Shown here piece by piece: positions 58,053-64,000 of a stretch of DNA of 64,000 nucleotides. Made by a program: the position numbers and the translations under genes. The notes under the pieces were generated by a model. That model did no database searches. It had not been told where the DNA came from and saw only the letters and a list, made by a program, of their open reading frames with translations. How positions within the stretch are numbered: the first letter of the stretch is position 1; every line of letters begins with the position of its first letter. The DNA is from Epichloe hybrida (Eukaryota; Ascomycota; Sordariomycetes; Hypocreales; Clavicipitaceae), in the NCBI GenBank assembly GCA_019022495.1, contig JAFEKR010000002.1, positions 5,642,001-5,706,000 of the forward strand. Reading direction: 5' to 3'.

Positions 58053-59647
58053 GGAGTGCTAAATGTAATACTAGATACACTTTTAAGGTTACTAGTAAAG
58101 GTAACTTATAGAGAAGTAGCGCAAAAAAGTTAATATAATAAACTAGACGCAAGCGCATATTTCGCCACTAAGGAATACATTATAACTGTGATAATTAATA
58201 ATGACCTTAAGGCTAGAATTATCTAAGGGTATTAATCTAACCAAAAGTTTAGCTAAATCGTTATAGCTATAAAAGCATACTAAGAGAAATAAGCGGCAAA
58301 GAATGCCTAAATTAGACTAAAAATTCCCTTATATAAATAGGATTTACGTAAGGATAGTTTATTATACTATTATAGTAAAGATAGGTTTTTCTATCTTTAC
58401 ATTCTAATAATAGAGGTTAAATCTATACTATAATTAGTTTATAATAAATAGTAATATTTCGGAATCACTAGGATAGTAGCAAAGCTTTAATTAGTGTGTT
58501 TTCTATAAATAAGCTAATAGATTCGTAACTATATAGCTTATTACGTAGTATGTTAGGAGAATGTAATTAATTACTTAAAACCACTAGGAGAGTTATAACC
58601 TTTGCAGTTAAAACTAATGCCTTTTCACATAATTTTACTTAACTTTATAATAGATATGCTAGAAGTATTAGCTATAAACATAATATGGCAAATAGAAGGA
58701 TACATAATATATAATTTATTATGCCTAGTAAATTGCCTATTTAGCAAAAGGACTTTTCTAATACTAGGGCACACTATATACCTAGTAGAAATCTAGGTAA
58801 AATTACTCCTTTATGCGCTATATATTATAAATTAGGGATTACTAAGGCAAATTATTAGTAATAGAGACCTAAAATTCATATCTAATATATAAAAAGAGAT
58901 ATTTAGACGCGTAGGAGTTAGACTTCTTATAGGCATAGTATACTATCCCTAAATAGATAAAATAGTGGAAAGGAAAAATTAGATAGTAATAATCATAATC
59001 TAATATTATATAGTGATAGACCTAGATATAGCATAAATATCACTACTTCTAGTGCTATAGTATTAACTAAATAACACTATAGCCGTAAGCATAGGGCAAG
59101 CGCCTAATAAGCTATTATATAGATTTCGCCCTCTAAGTATTATTAATTTTCTTTCTCTAAATAATGTAACTAACACTAGGGCTAGCGTAAATAATATAGT
59201 AATATTATAGAAGCTATACTAGTATAAGGCCTAGCTAGTAATTATAATAGCCACTGCCCTCGCTAAGATTTAGTATAATAATTATTATAAACTAGTTAAT
59301 ATTAATATAGGGGATATAGTGTATTTATAATTATATAAGGGATATAAGTTACCTAGTAAGCCTAAGAAAAAAATAGTTACCACAGAGAGCAAGGCTATAT
59401 AAGGTACTAGAAAAGGTAAAACCTATTAGTATATTAATTAGATTTCCCTCTAGACTCTTAAGTTTATCTAGTAGTATTAGTAGTATAAATATAAAAACTA
59501 GTATAAGGAAAGGATTTATTTAATAGGGAAGAACTAGCTTTACTACTAATTATATTTAATAATCTAGAGGAAGCAAATTATTAGGAGATTAAATAAATCT
59601 ATGGTTATTAGGTTAAGATTTTTAAATAGACTAAAATAGTAAGAGTA

Positions 59648-59720
59648 AAATTCCTTATTAGATAGAAAGGATATATAGCTAAAGATAATTAATAGATAGC
59701 TAAAAGCGAAATGTAAATTA
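59648..59720 (+). other. Decayed chromodomain of the gypsy element
   Basis: The frame reads K-F-L-I-R-*-K-G-Y-I-A-K-D-N-*-*, ending I-A-K-S-E-M. It matches the chromodomain core F-L-V-R-W-K-G-Y-x-x-x-D-N-T-W-E-P with Trp codons turned to stops, as RIP does (TGG to TAG/TAA). Confidence 0.8.
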
Positions 59721-60636
59721 ATATAGCTAAGATAGTGGAAGACTACCTTAAGAAAAACCTAATTAATTAGCAAAGGGAATACATAAAGAAAGGCCTTAAT
59801 CTGCCTATAGAATAGTAATAATAAAAGAAAAAAGTTAATAGCAAACAGCTAGATTTAATAAGATAAATTAAAGCGGCTAGACTCTCTTATATATATTACT
59901 CTTTTATACTAACTAGAGGAAGCTTACTATACTCTTACTTTATATTATCCCCTAATATCACCACTACTTACGCGTAGTTAAATCTAATAGAAGCATAGTT
60001 AAATTTATCTTAGTCTTATTTTTACTTAATAGCCTATAAGCCTAAAGATAATAATATAGGTTATAAAGTTTTCTAAAAGCTATAAGAAATAGAATTAATT
60101 TAGCTATAGGAAATATAGAATTATAATAACTATAAGAAATATTAAGTAAAACATAAAAACGTTACACTAGAAGTTAAATATAAGCTTTATAGATGTTATA
60201 TAAATCCATACTATAACCTAGAAGCTATACTAGATTTTGTTTATTTTAATAATAAGGTTAACATATATAATTAAACACTTTATAAGTAAATATAGGCAGG
60301 ACACCTTTGCATTTAGATCCTAGCTTTAATATAATGGAATTAACTATTAGGTTAGCTTATAGTCACTAATTTAGCATAGTAGTAATTACTAATAGGGAAA
60401 GAGTTAAATACATTAGGTAAATAGATAAGCTTTTAGCGAAACTAGAAACTATAACTTATTATAAAGAGAAGAAGTTCTTTAAATACTATTTAAGTTAGGT
60501 AAAATGTTAGAATTAGCTAAAGATATATTTACATCCTATATAATGAATTACATAGTTATAATAGTAGTAGTATTTAGATAAACTAAGAATAAGATAGGAT
60601 AAATTAGACATACTATTATAATTAATAAAGGGATAT

Positions 60637-60897
60637 TGTGGCTTCTTTCGGACCTTCGGACAATAGATAGTCCGACCGTGGCCAAAGAGTGGAGCCACCG
60701 AAGGGATGCACGCAATGCGATTAAACGCATCGCAAGCTACCCTGCTCCATTAGCAGTGGCACTACACTATAGCCTTACTTTTCCCCCTTTTTGCTTACTT
60801 TCTCTTCTAGCTAGATTCCTCTCCTTCTCCCTCTTCTTTTCTCTCTTAGTTATTAGCTATTATTATTATTAACTTTATTAAATTAAACCTTGTTACA
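60637..60897 (+). repeat. Putative gypsy 3' LTR (about 261 bp)
   Basis: Begins TGTGGC just after a purine-rich AAAGGGA tract and ends CTTGTTACA. The first 140 bp are GC-balanced with CpA/TpG retained, including GGACCTTCGGACAATAGAT and a GATGCACGCAATGCG stretch, unlike the flanking RIPped DNA. A matching 5' LTR was not located, so the call rests on ends and position. Confidence 0.5.
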
Positions 60898-63800
60898 CTA
60901 GTGCGAACGTTCCTTAGTAAAACTAACACTAATTAGTAGTTAACTATAATCACAGATAAGTTAGGTATTATAAGAAGAGACATTTCTGCAAATACTATAG
61001 CCACTACCCCTTATTATGCTAAATTAATAGTTATTGCAGTAAAGAGGCATAACTATAAAGTGTGCTAAAGGAAGATAGACTAGAATCCTAGTAATAGGCT
61101 TATTAGACTTCTAAGAGATTAATCTATTAACTCTTAGGCCTTTAGGATATTTAGTTAATTATTAATCTTATTATCTATTATAAGAAAACTAACTAAATAA
61201 CTAAATCTATTGCCATAAGGCATTTTATTTAAACCTAACGTTAAAAATAATCCTTAGCTAAGCTAGCTAACCTATATAACCTCCTTCTACACTCTCTTTA
61301 TAACCCCTTTTCTCTCTTTATGGCTTTTTATGCCTTAGTGTTCTAAACATTAAGTTATTTCTGCTTTTACGCTATCTTTATGGCCTGCTTTTCCCTCTTT
61401 TTGCTATTTTTCCCTCTTTTATACTTTTTCTATTATTTTTCATTATTTCCCTCTATTTATTCTATTAATCCTATTAATCCTACTAATCCTATTTATCCTA
61501 TTTAGTTTATCCTATTTATTCTATCCTATTTATCTTATTTATCCTATTTATCTTACTTATTTTATAAGTAAAGCTCTAGGCTTTATTATATTAATTATAG
61601 CACTTCTACCTTATTTTTATTAGCCTTATTAATTTAAGACTAATATTACTAGAGGGATAAAACTAGAGGGCAAAAGAATAATAAAGGGCACTCCTTAAAA
61701 CACACCCCTTTTCTCTAAACCTCTATAAGTATCTTTAAAGATAACTATCCTTAAAAGACCTTAAGAGAATAAACTCTTACTATATCTATAATTACTTACT
61801 AGTAAGCTTATAAGAGATTAGAAAGAATCTAATAATCTAGATCCTAAGACTACTACATAGCCTAAGCTTAATAATTATATTATAGGGTTTATTAACCTTA
61901 GTAAGCATTAGGGCTAGAGAGATAATAACCTCTAGGAATTATTCTAAGAGGACTTTAAAGGCTAGTCTAAGAATACCTTTAAAAGAGTAAATAAGAATAT
62001 TATAAAAGAGCTATATAACTCTTTATAAGATTATAGCATTCTTATTAAATAAGGCCTAGGATATCTAATTCTAGTATTACTTAAAGAAGTGCTTTATTAA
62101 ACCTTAATGCCTTATTAGCTAGAAGAAAGGTTAAGATCCTTTAAATTACCTTAAATATAACCTCTATAGGCTACTACTATAAAGACCTTACCTAATATTC
62201 CTAGCTCCTAAAGGGAATAATCACTATATCCTTTATAAGAACCCTAATAATAATCGCGATTATATTAGGAGCTTAACCCTTAATAGTTTAATTTCCCTCC
62301 CTAATACCTTCCTTCTAATAAGTAAATTATAAAGAAAATCTCTAAGCTTATAAAGATATATAAGGATAGTAACTATTATAGTAAAAAGCTATATAACTTT
62401 CTCTTACTAAAGCTTACGCTCTTTAAGAGTAAGTATAACTAAATTAACCTCCCTAAGTTATATTTTAGTAAAGTATTCCCTATTATATTAATAGGAGATA
62501 CTAAATAGCACTTTCTTAATTACCTTACTAGTAAGAACCTCTCTTATAAAGAGATAATTATAAATATCTATTAATAATTTAAAACAGAAAGTAATTAATA
62601 ATTCTATTACTATAAGTAAAGTAATATAACCCTTAAAAATATTATTATATAGAACCCTAATAAGAGTAAGCTTAAGTGCCTTAAGATTCTATTAACTACC
62701 TTAAAGAGAGTTTATAAAGGGCTATACCCCTTTAATATAGTAAATATAGAGCTCTATAAGTAAACCTTAAATATAGTCTCTAGTATCCCTAAATATTAGG
62801 TAGTAAAGTATATACACACGCTAGGCTTTAAGAACCTTACTAGTAACCTCTATAAATTAATTATAATTATAGAAAGTAGTATAAGAAGTAACTAATACTA
62901 CTAGTATTAAGATAAAGACCTATTAGAGGTAATATTTATAGACTACTAATATAGCTAATAAAATTAAAGAGACTAAGGAAAAGAAAGTTATTATAGTAAC
63001 TCTAAATAACCTAAGTAATGCTTTATCTATAGTAAGAGTAACTACTAGTTATTAAACCACACTAATGCTAAATATTAGAAAGAGAAAGAGAGGTAGTAAG
63101 CTAGTAAGAACTATTATTTACCTTTTATAGAGAAGAGGTTTTAGGTATTTCTTATTTTATTTAAAGGAAATAATAGTAATAATAAAGAGAAAATAAAAGA
63201 CTAGGAAACATAGCTTAAGGCCTTTACTTAGAACTAAGATAATAGTAATAATAATATTAAGAAGAAGCTATTATTAAAGGTATAACTTAGCATTATATAA
63301 TTCTTCTGCGTAAGATTATAAATAATAGATAATGTTAATATCCTTATAACGCTTAAGAATTAAGCTTTTTAACACGCCTTACTTAAGTAAGAGCTATACC
63401 TTAAAGAGGCTTCTAATAAAGATAATTTAATCTATTATACCTCTAAAGGATACTATTCTAAAGAGATCTTTAGAGGAATTATACTAGATATAGGAGCCTT
63501 AGGCTAATTAACTACTAGTCTAGTATAAGCTAAAGCCTTACTAAGATTAATGCTATTATTAATAATTAAACCCTATAACCTAGAAGTTATTTGCTTTAGT
63601 GCTAGATTAGTAATAACATATAGTGTTATCTATATGCTTATAAAGCTTAGCTAAATTAACTTCTATATCCTTAATATTACTACACCCTTTCTCTTTTTCC
63701 TTACTAATATAGATAAAATAAAGGTTAAGATTAATAACCTTACTAATATGTTAATTTAAAATAATAAGACTATACCTATTATGCGTAAATAGGGCTACTC

Positions 63801-64000
63801 TTAGTGGCTTCTAGAGGCAAGAGAAACTACTGCTTTTTACTTATTAGAAGGAGAGATTTATTAACTTTACTAAAGGTTTAGTTATCCCTTAATTTAATAG
63901 CTTATAAAGATCCTTTAATAAGCTAGTTATAATATTAAACGCTATATAATTAAGAAGCTTACTAAAGTCTATTACTATTATTAGATAAATAGAAAAGCCC
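60898..64000 (+). mobile_element. RIP-decayed LTR retrotransposon, gag-protease-preintegrase part (continues beyond window)
   Basis: AT-rich with many stops. A long stretch (about 61,760-63,300) has gag-like Lys/Leu/Asn-rich translation. A decayed aspartic protease motif (I-L-D-I-G-A) lies at 63,472-63,500. A pre-integrase segment follows with I-P-I-M-R-K (about 63,775) and a R-F-S-Y-P remnant of the R-R-F-G-H-P motif (about 63,850-63,895). This resembles fungal copia-like polyproteins, but the diagnostic RT/integrase order lies outside the window. Confidence 0.65.
61455..61565. repeat. Low-complexity TCCTATTTAT tandem tract
   Basis: Imperfect repeats of CCTATTAAT and CCTATTTATC, about 10 bp each, in the presumed leader of the third retroelement. 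Confidence 0.75.

Larger units (their letters stand above)
52666..60897 (+). mobile_element. RIP-decayed Ty3/gypsy chromovirus
   Basis: AT-rich, stop-filled remnant with gypsy order on the + strand. A protease-like region lies at 55,614-55,844 (still open for 76 codons: L-L-L-G-M-N-F-L). The RT catalytic box at 56,989-57,000 has decayed from Y-I-D-D to Y-I-N-N, followed by I-I-I-F. The RNase H end lies at about 57,870-58,090 (V-T-Y-M-L-G-V, split by the insertion at 57,894). Integrase includes a 64-codon open piece at 58,602-58,796 (F-I-I-D-M near the I-S-M-D-F-I motif) and L-P-S-K-P-K at about 59,349. A chromodomain follows at 59,648-59,720. RT before integrase identifies gypsy; the chromodomain identifies a chromovirus. 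The 5' limit is uncertain. No intact gene remains. Confidence 0.85.

Noticed and set aside
58602..58796. 64-codon ORF in the AT-rich block as an independent gene
   Set aside because: It is a surviving piece of the decayed gypsy integrase region.

Overview
The window looks like a chromosome segment of a filamentous ascomycete (Pezizomycotina, probably Sordariomycetes and plausibly Hypocreales; the placement is inferred from gene families and codon use). Genes carry short GT-AG introns (about 55-130 bp) with CTRAC-like branch points and GC-rich third codon positions. The AT-rich flanks show CpA-to-TpA decay, the mark of repeat-induced point mutation (RIP).

The layout is a gene island between two retrotransposon deserts. 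Left flank (1-5917): an RIP-ruined Ty1/copia element whose 5' LTR tail, integrase, reverse transcriptase, RNase H and complete 3' LTR can still be read. Right flank (about 52,330-64,000): an RIP-ruined Ty3/gypsy chromovirus with protease, RT, integrase, chromodomain and a putative 3' LTR, then the start of another LTR element. Each decayed element is interrupted by one short LTR-like insertion without RIP decay, bounded by a perfect 5-bp target-site duplication (3698-3869, TSD AAACC; 57,894-58,052, TSD GGAGT).

The island (about 5.9-52.3 kb) holds some 20 genes. In order: a tiny secreted-protein-like ORF beside the copia LTR; a maltose-type sugar porter; a 1200-aa secreted protein made of about 14 copies of a 76-residue Leu-rich, mostly N-glycosylatable repeat, divergent from a membrane-anchored DUF3712/LEA-like protein; mitochondrial sulfide:quinone oxidoreductase (with a frameshift); a Dal5-type anion symporter; a secretory lipase; an NADP-dependent MDR reductase; the deubiquitinase Ubp14; the checkpoint protein Mad2; a secreted GMC oxidoreductase convergent with a secreted heme-thiolate peroxidase; a permuted papain-like protein; DEAD-box helicase Dbp3; the flippase-like Rft1 (frameshift or odd intron); a hypothetical ORF; a multi-TM RGS protein; a GNAT acetyltransferase; an alpha/beta hydrolase of the type found at the N terminus of fungal NLRs; and an FHA protein like Pml1/SNIP1.

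Housekeeping genes (UBP14, MAD2, DBP3, RFT1, PML1) mix with secreted or transport genes (sugar porter, repeat protein, lipase, GMC oxidase, peroxygenase) whose products act at the cell surface. The GMC enzyme (possible H2O2 source) and the peroxidase (H2O2 consumer) form a plausible extracellular pair. No rRNA, tRNA or CRISPR was found. Exon coordinates were worked out by hand from splice signals, reading-frame phase and family expectation.
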